Origin: Robiginitomaculum sp.
GTDB taxonomy: Bacteria; Pseudomonadota; Alphaproteobacteria; Caulobacterales; Maricaulaceae
DNA: 21,505 nt
Assembly (NCBI GenBank): GCA_021647805.1
Contig: JAKITZ010000008.1
Coordinates: 1-21,505 of the forward strand
Direction of reading: 5' to 3'
Each line of letters starts with the position of its first letter. The first letter of the stretch is position 1. Both the position numbers and the translations under genes were made by a program. Below the pieces are notes generated by a model. It made no database searches and was not told the origin of the DNA. It saw only the letters and a list, made by a program, of their open reading frames with translations. Below, piece after piece: positions 15,281 to 21,505 of the stretch.

Positions 15281-15646
15281 ATGGCACGGATATTATTAGC
15301 CGAAGATGATGATAGTATGCGCCGTTTTTTAGCTAGCGCACTAGAGCGAGCCGGTCATGAGGTGGTTTCGTGTGCTGATGGCGAAGAGGGTTTGGAAGCA
15401 TTACATGACCAGCCAAAAGACTTTGATTTGTTACTGACAGATATCGTTATGCCCGGAGTTGATGGGATTGAATTGGCTAGACGTGCAGCTGAGGCGGATA
15501 CTTCATTAAAGATAATGTTTATTACCGGCTTTGCTGCTGTGGCATTGAACCCGGGTTCTTCTGCGCCAAAAGACGCCAAAGTGCTTTCCAAGCCATTTCA
15601 TTTACGTGACCTTGTCGCCGAGGTTGAGCGAGTAATGGCTGCTTAA
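15281..15646 (+). CDS. cpdR: CpdR-like single-domain response regulator
   Basis: A 121-residue receiver domain with no output domain. The start is the ATG at 15281 with GGAG ten bases upstream; a TTG at 15275 is ignored. The acidic pocket is AEDDD (8-11), the phospho-acceptor D54 in LLLTDIVMPG, the switch region FITGFAAVALNPGS, and the conserved K104 in VLSKPFHLRDL. FITGFAAVALNP with DAKVLSKP is the near-signature of CpdR. In Caulobacter, unphosphorylated CpdR primes the ClpXP protease at the cell pole to degrade CtrA-network targets, and CckA-ChpT phosphorylation switches it off. The neighbouring amidohydrolase and tRNA-Val fit the usual alphaproteobacterial context. The two residues after K104 end a canonical alpha5 helix. 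Confidence 0.95.
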   Translation: MARILLAEDDDSMRRFLASALERAGHEVVSCADGEEGLEALHDQPKDFDLLLTDIVMPGVDGIELARRAAEADTSLKIMFITGFAAVALNPGSSAPKDAKVLSKPFHLRDLVAEVERVMAA

Positions 15647-15669
15647 TTTCTTTGTAAACACAACATCAC

Positions 15670-15698
15670 TTGCATAGCTTTGTTCATAGCGTTATAGA
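15670..15698 (+). promoter_or_regulatory. Candidate sigma-70 promoter for tRNA-Val
   Basis: TTGCAT (15670-15675), a 17-base spacer and TATAGA (15693-15698) fit a housekeeping promoter with optimal spacing. Transcription would start around 15705, about 30 bases before the mature tRNA. Confidence 0.55.
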
Positions 15699-15736
15699 CG
15701 CGCATCGCCAATAAATCGGCGTGATAAAAATGGTGC

Positions 15737-15811
15737 GGGCGCGTAGCTCAGTGGGAGAGCACTACATTGACATTGTAGGGGTCGACAGTTCAATCCTGTC
15801 CGTGCCCACCA
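15737..15811 (+). tRNA. tRNA-Val (anticodon GAC), CCA encoded
   Basis: A 75-base cloverleaf. The acceptor stem pairs GGGCGCG with CGTGCCC (one G-U), the D arm is GCTC/GAGC with a short 7-base loop, the anticodon stem is CTACA/TGTAG around loop TTGACAT (anticodon GAC), the variable loop has 5 bases, and the T arm is GACAG/CTGTC around TTCAATC. The 3' CCA is encoded (15809-15811) and a run of seven T follows directly. The spacer from there to 16013 is about 200 bases and shows nothing else clear. Confidence 0.97.
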
Positions 15812-16013
15812 TTTTTTTGCGCTACCGCAATGCTAGAGCTTGCTACTTGAGCGTGGGTTCTGGTTCGATATTACATCTCTCACCTCCACCGTTTATTACC
15901 CGAAGATGATTTTTTTGCAAAACCGACTGACCTAAAGGCTAAAGCTGATTAAACTCATGCTTTAGTACCAGCTTTTGCTTTGCAAAATGGATTAAATTGT
16001 CCATGGTGCAAAA

Positions 16014-16961
16014 ATGAAAAATTCAGTACTTAGTCTATTAAATGTATCAAAAAGATTTGGTGGAAAACGCGCCGTTAGCAATCTTGATTTACAAGTTGAA
16101 CCACATTCCATTACCGGTTTTTTGGGCCCTAATGGAGCCGGAAAATCAACATCCATTCGCATGGGTTTGGGGATATTAACCCCAGATAGTGGCGAAGTGC
16201 TGTTGTTTGGCAAGCGACCCAATTATCAAGCTTTGGATCGGGTTGGTTTCTTACCAGAGGAGCGCGGGCTTTATCGTAAAATGAGCGTGATTGCGGTAAT
16301 TGTTCACTTTGCGCGATTAAAAGGCATGAAGGCCGCAGCAGCCAAAAGCCGTGCGCTGGAGCTACTTGAACAATTTGGCCTTAAAGACGCTGCCTATAAA
16401 AAGGTTCGTGAGCTGTCCAAAGGCATGGCACAAAAGGTGCAAATTATCTCGGCGATAGCTCATAAGCCAGAATTTGTCATTCTTGATGAACCTTTTTCCG
16501 GGCTTGATCCGGTAAACCAACAAAACCTTGAGGATATAATTCGCGAGCTTGCAGCCGGTGGCACGACGATTTTATTTTCAACTCATGTAATGGAACACGC
16601 TGAACGGCTTTGTGATCGGATTGTTTTATTATCCCGAGGCCGTAAAATTTTTGATGGCAATGTTGAACAGGCTTTAGCAACAATACCCAATAGTGTAATT
16701 ATTGAAACTGACACAGCGGACAACCCAGCAAAAATCTTTGAAAACTTAAGCAGCTCTGTTTCTTCATTACCCTCTAAAAGCTCCGATAGTTATCGTTGGT
16801 CAGTTGGTTTGAATAATGGTGTTGATGTTCAAGATATTCTAAGATCATCTGTCACCAACAATTTGGCCTTACGGGGTTTTGAGCCAGCCAAGCGACACTT
16901 GCACGAGGTGTTTGTGCAATTGGTGGCCAAAGACGAACAAGCCGCGAAAGGCGTACAATAA
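16014..16961 (+). CDS. ABC-2 type exporter ATP-binding protein (NatA-like)
   Basis: A 315-residue ATPase subunit of an exporter. Walker A is GPNGAGKST (38-46), the signature is the LSKGM variant (134-138, in ELSKGMAQKVQ) typical of this subfamily, Walker B is VILDEP (155-160), followed by FSGLDPVN and the switch histidine H191 in STHVMEH. The segment GFLPEERGLYRKM contains the Q-loop position as a Pro-Glu-Glu sequence, as in NatA-like proteins. The last 85 residues form a DUF4162-like C-terminal domain ending in HLHEVFVQL. Its TAA overlaps the ATG of the permease gene by one base. Relatives move sodium ions, antibiotics or lipids; the substrate here is unknown. Confidence 0.93.
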   Translation: MKNSVLSLLNVSKRFGGKRAVSNLDLQVEPHSITGFLGPNGAGKSTSIRMGLGILTPDSGEVLLFGKRPNYQALDRVGFLPEERGLYRKMSVIAVIVHFARLKGMKAAAAKSRALELLEQFGLKDAAYKKVRELSKGMAQKVQIISAIAHKPEFVILDEPFSGLDPVNQQNLEDIIRELAAGGTTILFSTHVMEHAERLCDRIVLLSRGRKIFDGNVEQALATIPNSVIIETDTADNPAKIFENLSSSVSSLPSKSSDSYRWSVGLNNGVDVQDILRSSVTNNLALRGFEPAKRHLHEVFVQLVAKDEQAAKGVQ

Positions 16962-18421
16962 TGCGACATATTTACCTTATAGCTCGCCGTGAATATCTGT
17001 CTTATGTGGCAACCATTGGTTTTTGGGTGTCTATGGCTATGATCCCGGTGTTTTTGTTGTTGGGAATGGCTTTGCCGGCGTTGATGGATCGAGCCTCCGG
17101 GGTTAGAAACTTTACTATTATTGACCATGATGGTCGGTATGAAAGAGCAATTGAGCAAAGTTTTATGGATGATCATGCCGATCATATCTTAGAGTTTATC
17201 GATAGCTTGATTTTGGTTGAAGGTGAAACAGAAGAGTTGCTGGCGGCCAAAAAAGCCGCAGAAGAAAACAAATCAGAAACCGAAATAAGGTCAATACTTG
17301 GTACACAACGATCAATGGCTTTGGCAGCAAAACGCGAGAGCTTTAATAAAGTTCCTCCGCCAGCAAACACTATAGAGGCCTTGCGTCCTTTTTTGTTGGA
17401 AGAAAAAATGATCGACACGGTGCGCGGGCCAGAGCCATTGCATGCGGTAGCTTTTATTTATCTTGGTAATGACGGAATTGTGCAAATTGAATATTGGAGC
17501 GCCAACATAAGCGAACGACGACTGCAAGGCAAAATACGCCGGGCGGTACGCGATCAAATGCAAAAAGACGAGTTTTCGCGTTCCGGCATAGAGCTGGCAC
17601 TAGTGGAGAAAATATCTGACTTAAAGCCAACCATAACTTCCTTATCTCCTGAAAAAGCAGCAGACAATGCCAAAGTAACCGCTGAAGATCGCTTACCGTT
17701 TATTATCTCGATTATTTTTGCTTTTATTTTGTGGTCGGTGGTGTTTTCAGTTGCCAATATGTTGCTAACCAGTGTTATCGAAGAAAAATCCAATAAAATA
17801 CTAGATAGCCTGCTAAGCGCCGCTCCTCTTCGCTCTATCTTGATGGGAAAGCTGCTTGGGGTGGCAATGGTTAGCTTTACCTTACTGGCTGGCTGGGTGT
17901 TAGCTGGATTAGTTTCTATGTTGGCCGCAGGTTCAGTAATTGATACCGGAGGCGCAGGAAAAATTGCCAGCATAATTTCTGCAGCCGGCGATCCGTGGTT
18001 GATAATACCGTTTTTTGGATATTTTATATTTGGTTATTTGATGTTCGGGTCAATATTTCTGGCCTTAGGTTCATTGTGTGAAACCTTGCAAGAAGCACAA
18101 ACCTTAATGACTCCAATGATCTTCCTGATGATGGTTCCTATGTTTGCTTTAGGTTTTGCCATGCAGGATCCAGAAAGCCATATTTTGGCAGTTTTATCGT
18201 GGATTCCGTTGTTTACGCCGTACATAATGCTGGCGCGATTACCCACAGATCCGCCAATGATTGAAATTATTGGCACAACACTTGTTATGGTGGCGACTAC
18301 AGCCATTGTGTTGTTAGGTGCTGGTAAGGTGTTTCAAGCTGGCGCAATGCACCAAGCTGGTTCTGATTATTTCAAAAACATGTTCAGTAAATTATTACCG
18401 AAAAAACAAAAGAAAAACTGA
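16961..18421 (+). CDS. ABC-2 type exporter permease (NatB/YhaP-like)
   Basis: A 486-residue membrane subunit paired with the ATPase directly upstream (ATAATG overlap). One transmembrane helix (about 20-41) is followed by a large, charged extracytoplasmic domain (about 42-245). Six further helices lie at about 246-268, 297-323, 347-371, 384-400, 409-426 and 437-455. This is the one-plus-six topology of the ABC-2 membrane_3/NatB group. EEKSNKILDSLLSAAP after the second helix is the conserved coupling segment, and SLCETLQEAQTLMTP is also typical. The tail is Lys-rich. The stop codon (18419-18421) directly meets a degenerate family A repeat. Confidence 0.92.
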   Translation: MRHIYLIARREYLSYVATIGFWVSMAMIPVFLLLGMALPALMDRASGVRNFTIIDHDGRYERAIEQSFMDDHADHILEFIDSLILVEGETEELLAAKKAAEENKSETEIRSILGTQRSMALAAKRESFNKVPPPANTIEALRPFLLEEKMIDTVRGPEPLHAVAFIYLGNDGIVQIEYWSANISERRLQGKIRRAVRDQMQKDEFSRSGIELALVEKISDLKPTITSLSPEKAADNAKVTAEDRLPFIISIIFAFILWSVVFSVANMLLTSVIEEKSNKILDSLLSAAPLRSILMGKLLGVAMVSFTLLAGWVLAGLVSMLAAGSVIDTGGAGKIASIISAAGDPWLIIPFFGYFIFGYLMFGSIFLALGSLCETLQEAQTLMTPMIFLMMVPMFALGFAMQDPESHILAVLSWIPLFTPYIMLARLPTDPPMIEIIGTTLVMVATTAIVLLGAGKVFQAGAMHQAGSDYFKNMFSKLLPKKQKKN

Positions 18422-18500
18422 TACTATACTCAAAACACCGAATTGAACGATGTCATGAGTATCCGTTCTCTTTGTGATCCATCAACTTGTCCAAAAACTG
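18421..18500 (-). repeat. Family A mosaic repeat, degenerate and truncated copy in reverse orientation
   Basis: Read on the minus strand it gives CCAGTTTTTGGACAAG, then GTTGATGGATC, a linker and the second hairpin. The hairpin arms (18426-18440 and 18448-18462) have decayed at several positions. The loop reads TTCAATT in element orientation, like copy 1. The first part, including the core GTGGGAACC, is missing and its place is taken by the tandem family B pair. It begins at the permease stop codon. Confidence 0.75.
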
Positions 18501-18501
18501 G

Positions 18502-18620
18502 TCTTAGTGGTCGCAATCCTTTGCCGTAAAACCGGTTCCCACTTTTACTAGGATTGCTCAATCTTAGTGGTCGCAATCCTTTGCCGTAAAACCGGTTCCC
18601 ACTTTTACTAGGATTGCTCA
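18502..18620 (-). repeat. Tandem pair of family B mosaic repeats (60-bp period)
   Basis: Two identical 59-base units (18502-18560 and 18562-18620) separated by one base. Each has outer stem GCAATCCT and AGGATTGC, inner stem GTAAAA and TTTTAC, and the shared core. Compared with copy 9870-9914, the outer stem sequence differs on both sides while pairing is kept. The exact identity implies recent duplication. The in-frame reading of the minus strand is a repeat-derived ORF, not a gene. Confidence 0.93.
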
Positions 18621-18628
18621 TCAGACAC

Positions 18629-18664
18629 AGAAAAACCGCCAGACAGTTTTGCCGGCGGTTTAAA
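18629..18664 (-). terminator. Rho-independent terminator of rpsU
   Basis: On the minus strand, AAACCGCC (18661-18654) pairs with GGCGGTTT (18640-18633) around a 13-base loop and runs into TTTTT and CTGTG. It lies about 20 bases after the rpsU stop. Confidence 0.85.
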
Positions 18665-18682
18665 GTCTTAAAAAATTTGTTA

Positions 18683-18931
18683 TTATGGAGTACGTACAGG
18701 CTTGCCCGGAAGCAGACCTTCGCGAACAGCGCGTTTGCGAGCTAGTTTACGAGCTCTACGCAAAGCTTCGGCTTTTTGCCGAACCCGTTTTTCAGAAGGC
18801 TTCTCATAATAATTGCGGCGCTTCATTTCGCGAAATGTACCCTCGCGTTGCATTTTTTTCTTTAGCGCTTTTAATGCCTGCTCGACATTGTTATCACGTA
18901 CATAGATCTGAACGATGGTTCCGTCCTCCAA
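18683..18931 (-). CDS. rpsU: 30S ribosomal protein S21
   Basis: Ribosomal protein S21, a small, very basic protein of the 30S platform near the mRNA anti-Shine-Dalgarno region. VQIYVRDNNVEQALKALKK, then MQREGTFREMKRRNYYEKPS and the Arg/Lys-rich tail are unmistakable. The coordinates use the only canonical-type in-frame start, TTG at 18931, giving 82 residues. However, that TTG overlaps the strong Shine-Dalgarno GGAGG (18929-18925). Family members normally start M-V-Q or M-Q, which aligns with an ATC codon at 18916-18914, eight bases after the GGAGG (77 residues). Either the start is a non-canonical ATC or this species has an N-terminal extension (EDGTI). The gene is divergent from COQ9, with its own terminator. 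Confidence 0.95.
   Translation of the reverse strand: MEDGTIVQIYVRDNNVEQALKALKKKMQREGTFREMKRRNYYEKPSEKRVRQKAEALRRARKLARKRAVREGLLPGKPVRTP
18925..18929 (-). promoter_or_regulatory. rpsU: Strong Shine-Dalgarno of rpsU that conflicts with the TTG start
   Basis: GGAGG on the minus strand, eight bases from the ATC at 18916 where homologues have their initiator Met. The only TTG in frame overlaps this site by one base and has no Shine-Dalgarno of its own. This decides against TTG unless initiation there is leaderless-like. Confidence 0.6.
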
Positions 18932-18955
18932 ATTTGGTTTTGAGCAAAATATAGG

Positions 18956-18969
18956 CTAATAAATATTAG
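18956..18969. promoter_or_regulatory. Palindrome in the rpsU/COQ9 divergent spacer
   Basis: CTAATA-AA-TATTAG is a perfect inverted repeat within a larger GGCTA/TAGCC frame (18954-18973). It is AT-rich and lies about 25-40 bases upstream of the rpsU reading frame, where its promoter should be. It may be part of a -10 region or an operator; the short leader TATATTTTG beside it is also promoter-like. Confidence 0.35.
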
Positions 18970-19082
18970 TAGCCGCTCATTAGATGGCGGGGAATACCAA
19001 AAGGCCGCACCTATGTCTAGCGCGACAAACCAATTTTTGTGATAAAAGACTCTTTAAAGCAATAATTTTACAGGCAAAACCG

Positions 19083-19760
19083 ATGAAACAAGCTGAACAA
19101 CAACCGCACCTAGATATTATTCGGCAAAAATTACTGCCCTTGGTGATAAAAGAAGCGGCATTTGAGGGCTGGACGAACGACGTTTTGGCAAAAGCTACAG
19201 AATCAGCTGACCTGCACCAAGGTGCCGTTGAATTAGCTCTGCCGCGCGGTTGCACCGACCTTATAAGATTTTGGGCCGGATATAATGACCGGGCAATGGT
19301 TGAAACATGGGAAAAAGCAAAACCAGAAAACATGCGAATTCGTGACCGGGCAGTTTTTTTGGTTAAAACTCGTATTGAAGCTATTGGTGAAGAAAACAAA
19401 GAAGCAGCTTCAAGGGCAATGAGCCGTTTGGCTTTACCAGATCAAACCGGTGAAGCCTTAAAACTTGGCTGGAGAACGGCTGATATCATGTGGACGGCAA
19501 TGGGTGATACCAGCACAGATTATAATTATTATACAAAAAGGGCAATTTTATCAGCGGTTTTTGCTTCAACGTTGATGGTTTGGTTGCAAGATGATGATGA
19601 CAAGGCGTGGACGTTTCTTGATCGTCGAATTGGCAATATAATGCAATTCGAAGGACTTAAGGCTAAATTTCGTAAAACAACAGCAAGCTGGCCAGACGCA
19701 GCGGGCTTATTAGGAAAATTACGTTATGGACGAGGCCGTGCCAGAGCCAGAAGAATGTAA
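19083..19760 (+). CDS. coq9: COQ9 family ubiquinone biosynthesis protein
   Basis: A 225-residue protein from the ATG at 19083, with AGG eight bases upstream; the longer in-frame start at 18984 is rejected because it runs into the promoter spacer. COQ9 is a lipid-binding protein with a TetR-like fold that presents ubiquinone intermediates to the COQ7-type hydroxylase. Family landmarks are LPLVIKEAAFEGWTNDVL, GAVELALPRGCTDLI, RIRDRAVFLVKTRIEAI, the LGWRTADIMWTAMGDTSTDYNYYTKR block, and FLDRRIGNIMQFEGLK. The block with D-x-S-x-D-x-N-x-Y-x-K-R is the most conserved in the family. The tail is Arg-rich. The rpsU-COQ9 divergent layout is one I recall from other alphaproteobacteria. Its stop precedes a family A repeat by seven bases. 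Confidence 0.94.
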   Translation: MKQAEQQPHLDIIRQKLLPLVIKEAAFEGWTNDVLAKATESADLHQGAVELALPRGCTDLIRFWAGYNDRAMVETWEKAKPENMRIRDRAVFLVKTRIEAIGEENKEAASRAMSRLALPDQTGEALKLGWRTADIMWTAMGDTSTDYNYYTKRAILSAVFASTLMVWLQDDDDKAWTFLDRRIGNIMQFEGLKAKFRKTTASWPDAAGLLGKLRYGRGRARARRM

Positions 19761-19767
19761 TTATACT

Positions 19768-19867
19768 CCATCGACCACAAAAAGTGGGAACCGGTTTTTG
19801 GTTAAGTTGATGGATCAAGAAGATAAACTATACTCAAAATACTGAATTAAACAGTATTTTGAGTATA
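19768..19867 (+). repeat. Family A mosaic palindromic repeat, copy 3 (full length, inverted loop)
   Basis: Same plan as copy 1: CCATCGACC (followed by an extra A), core, GTTGATGGATC, linker AAGAAGATAA, then a perfect 16-bp hairpin (19829-19844 and 19852-19867). The 7-base loop is AATTAAA, the exact reverse complement of the TTTAATT in copy 1, while the flanking sequence has the same orientation. It lies between the convergent COQ9 and purH genes, 7 bases after one stop and about 14 bases from the other, and may serve as a 3' hairpin for both. Confidence 0.92.
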
Positions 19868-19881
19868 TTGGCCCAAATGAC

Positions 19882-21471
19882 TTAATGTCTAAAGTGTCGC
19901 ATTCCTGTAAAAACCATAGTGACACCAGCTTTATCAGCGGCGGCTATCACCTCATCGTCTCTAATTGAGCCACCTGGTTGAATTACCGCAATTGCCCCAG
20001 CCTCAATAACCTCAAGAAGGCCATCAGCAAATGGGAAAAATGCGTCGGATGCTGCCACCGAACCTATTGTTTTAGCGGTACTGTCTCCGGCAATTTTAGC
20101 AGCATTATTTGCTTTTATTGTCGCTATTTTTGCCGCATCCAGCCGGCTCATTTGTCCAGCACCAATACCGGCAGTTGCTCCATCTTTGGCATAAACAATG
20201 GTGTTGGATTTTACGTGTTTGGCAACTTTCCAAGCAAATAACATATCGTCTATTTGGCTATCGCTAGGTTTTATTTTGGTAACACAGTTCAGATCGCTTT
20301 TTTTCAAAACCTGTCCGTTATCTCTGCTTTGTACCAACAATCCACCGGCTATGGCTTTAACCTCGGTTCCATTACGTGCCGGGTCCGGTAAACTCTTGGT
20401 CAGTAAAAGCCGTAAGTTTTTCTTGGTAGCAAAAACTTCTAATGCTTGAGCGCAAACAGAAGGAGCAATCACCGCTTCAATAAATAACTGACAAATAGCC
20501 TTTGCTGTTTCAGCAGTAATTTCACTGTTCAAGGCAATAATACCACCAAATGCGGAAACTGGGTCACAGGCCAAAGCTGCATTCCAAGTAGTTAACTGAT
20601 CATCAGCCACGGCAACACCACACGGATTGGCGTGCTTGATAATGGCTATTGCTGGCTTATCGGTTGAAAACTCGCTAACTAGCTCGAACGCAGCATTGGC
20701 ATCATTAAAATTATTATAGCTTAGTTCTTTGCCTTGAACTTGTTTTGCATTAACCACACCGGCCACTGGCTCCCCTGTACGATATATGGCAGCTTTTTGA
20801 TGTGGGTTTTCACCATAACGTAGTTTTTGTTGCAACGTGCCGCCAAAGGTTTGGTATTTGGGATTTGTTTCGTTAATTTGGTCGTTAAACCAGTTACTGA
20901 TCGCAGCATCGTATTGTGCTGTTTTGGAGAAAGTTTTAGCGGCAAGAGCTGCGCGTAGGGTATGACTAACTCCAGCTAAAGAGCTTTCCATTTCACTTAA
21001 CACCTGCTCCATATCGCCTTTATCAGTGCATACTGTGACAAACGCATGGTTCTTTGCGGCGGATCGTAGCATTGCCGGCCCGCCAATATCTATATTTTCA
21101 ATACATGTAGCAAAGTCTGCGCCGCTATCTCTGGTTTGCTCAAAAGGGTATAAATTTACCAGTAATAGATCAATTTGCAAAATGTTATGATCACGCATTG
21201 CTTGGTAATGTTCATCTTGGTCACGACGAGCCAACAAGCCGCCATGAATGCGCGGGTGCAAGGTCTTAACCCTGCCGTCCATCATTTCTGGAAAACCCGT
21301 GATATGACTAGCGTCTATAACCTTAATGCCGGCATCAAGAAGTACTTTAGCCGTGCCGCCGGTTGAAATTATTTCAACACCTAATGCGTCTAATCTTTGC
21401 GCTTGCCCAACAAGACCGGTTTTATCAGAAACCGATAATAACGCCCGTTTTATTATTACAACTTGGTCCAA
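19882..21471 (-). CDS. purH: Bifunctional AICAR formyltransferase/IMP cyclohydrolase
   Basis: A 529-residue cytoplasmic enzyme for the last two steps of purine synthesis: formylation of AICAR with 10-formyltetrahydrofolate, then ring closure to IMP. The N-terminal IMP cyclohydrolase (MGS-like fold, about 1-150) shows RALLSVSDKTGL, ISTGGTA, DGRVKTLHPRIHGGLL and NLYPFEQT. The C-terminal transformylase (about 150-529) shows LRYGENPHQKAA, QGKELSYNNFND, the catalytic KHANPCGVA (K279, H280), SAFGGIIALN and the late DAFFPFADG with a final FTGMRHFRH. The start is a TTG, supported by AGGGA (21485-21481) nine bases upstream and by homologue length. The upstream gene lies beyond the window. Confidence 0.97.
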   Translation of the reverse strand: MDQVVIIKRALLSVSDKTGLVGQAQRLDALGVEIISTGGTAKVLLDAGIKVIDASHITGFPEMMDGRVKTLHPRIHGGLLARRDQDEHYQAMRDHNILQIDLLLVNLYPFEQTRDSGADFATCIENIDIGGPAMLRSAAKNHAFVTVCTDKGDMEQVLSEMESSLAGVSHTLRAALAAKTFSKTAQYDAAISNWFNDQINETNPKYQTFGGTLQQKLRYGENPHQKAAIYRTGEPVAGVVNAKQVQGKELSYNNFNDANAAFELVSEFSTDKPAIAIIKHANPCGVAVADDQLTTWNAALACDPVSAFGGIIALNSEITAETAKAICQLFIEAVIAPSVCAQALEVFATKKNLRLLLTKSLPDPARNGTEVKAIAGGLLVQSRDNGQVLKKSDLNCVTKIKPSDSQIDDMLFAWKVAKHVKSNTIVYAKDGATAGIGAGQMSRLDAAKIATIKANNAAKIAGDSTAKTIGSVAASDAFFPFADGLLEVIEAGAIAVIQPGGSIRDDEVIAAADKAGVTMVFTGMRHFRH

Positions 21472-21505
21472 TGTTATATTTCCCTGAGTTAACTGTTTGG
21501 CTCAA

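Noticed and set aside
15721..15909. Short plus-strand ORF after cpdR
   Set aside because: It runs straight through the tRNA-Val gene and has no independent coding support.
15294..15910. A near-identical 18-base string (TTATTA then CCGAAGATGAT) in cpdR and again after tRNA-Val, as a partial duplication
   Set aside because: The match is short with no flanking similarity, so chance is a sufficient explanation.
18502..18620. Two identical units as a possible CRISPR array
   Set aside because: There are only two copies, the separator is one base rather than a spacer, the units are hairpin repeats found singly elsewhere, and no cas gene is present.
18430..18621. Minus-strand ORF with a 20-residue repeat (SNPSKSGNRFYGKGLRPLR)
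   Set aside because: It is the translation of the 60-bp tandem hairpin repeat plus an A remnant, with no ribosome site and no relation to a known protein.
18984..19082. Upstream start of COQ9 at 18984
   Set aside because: The extra residues do not look like the family N-terminus and lie in the divergent promoter spacer; the ATG at 19083 has a Shine-Dalgarno.

Overview
The window is a densely coded stretch of an alphaproteobacterial chromosome with moderate-to-low GC by eye. The lineage call rests on several things seen together: a cpdR homologue next to an N-formylglutamate amidohydrolase gene and a tRNA-Val(GAC); a COQ9-family gene divergent from rpsU; a small heat-shock gene with a ROSE-type leader; and short palindromic repeats with the core AAAAGTGGGAACCGGTTTT, which resemble intergenic repeats I associate with Rhizobiales. 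I cannot name a genus. There is no transposase, integrase, phage gene, CRISPR array or plasmid gene, so this reads as core genome seeded with small repeats.

Layout. 1-2928 (+): the 3' part of an oligopeptide-type ABC ATPase, an overlapping ICMT/PEMT-like membrane methyltransferase, a CelD/BcsL-type GNAT protein and an FKBP-type prolyl isomerase lipoprotein. 2956-6511 (-): a tightly coupled DUF1800-DUF1501 pair with a Tat signal on the DUF1501 protein, followed by a 2OG-Fe(II) dioxygenase. 6512-9269: a repeat-bearing spacer, a phosphomannomutase/phosphoglucomutase (-) and gpmA (+). 9371-10386: a stand-alone HPt protein (+) and an Hsp20 gene (-) that converge on a shared terminator. The Hsp20 gene has an RpoH-like promoter and a ROSE-like RNA thermometer. 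10627-12789 (+): an overlapping three-gene operon of a lipoprotein COG4798-type methyltransferase, an SCP2-type lipid-binding protein and an alpha/beta hydrolase. 12790-14007 (-): hisN, with a start codon inside a perfect inverted repeat, preceded by an XRE regulator. 14237-15811: N-formylglutamate amidohydrolase (-), cpdR (+) and tRNA-Val (+). 16014-18421 (+): a NatA/NatB-like ABC-2 exporter. 18422-19867: mosaic repeats, rpsU (-) and COQ9 (+). 19882-21471 (-): purH.

The most distinctive structure is a set of mosaic hairpin repeats. Family A (6761, 8473, 19768, and a truncated inverted copy at 18421) and family B (9870, and a 60-bp-period tandem pair at 18502-18620) share a 19-nt core but have different outer stems. 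The outer stem of B varies between copies with base pairing kept. Three A copies carry a second long hairpin, and in one of these the 7-nt loop is inverted relative to the others. The repeats sit just after stop codons. Other points of note are an rpsU gene whose strong Shine-Dalgarno points at an ATC rather than a canonical start codon, and the stacked heat control of hsp20. I see no clear new defence or metabolic system.
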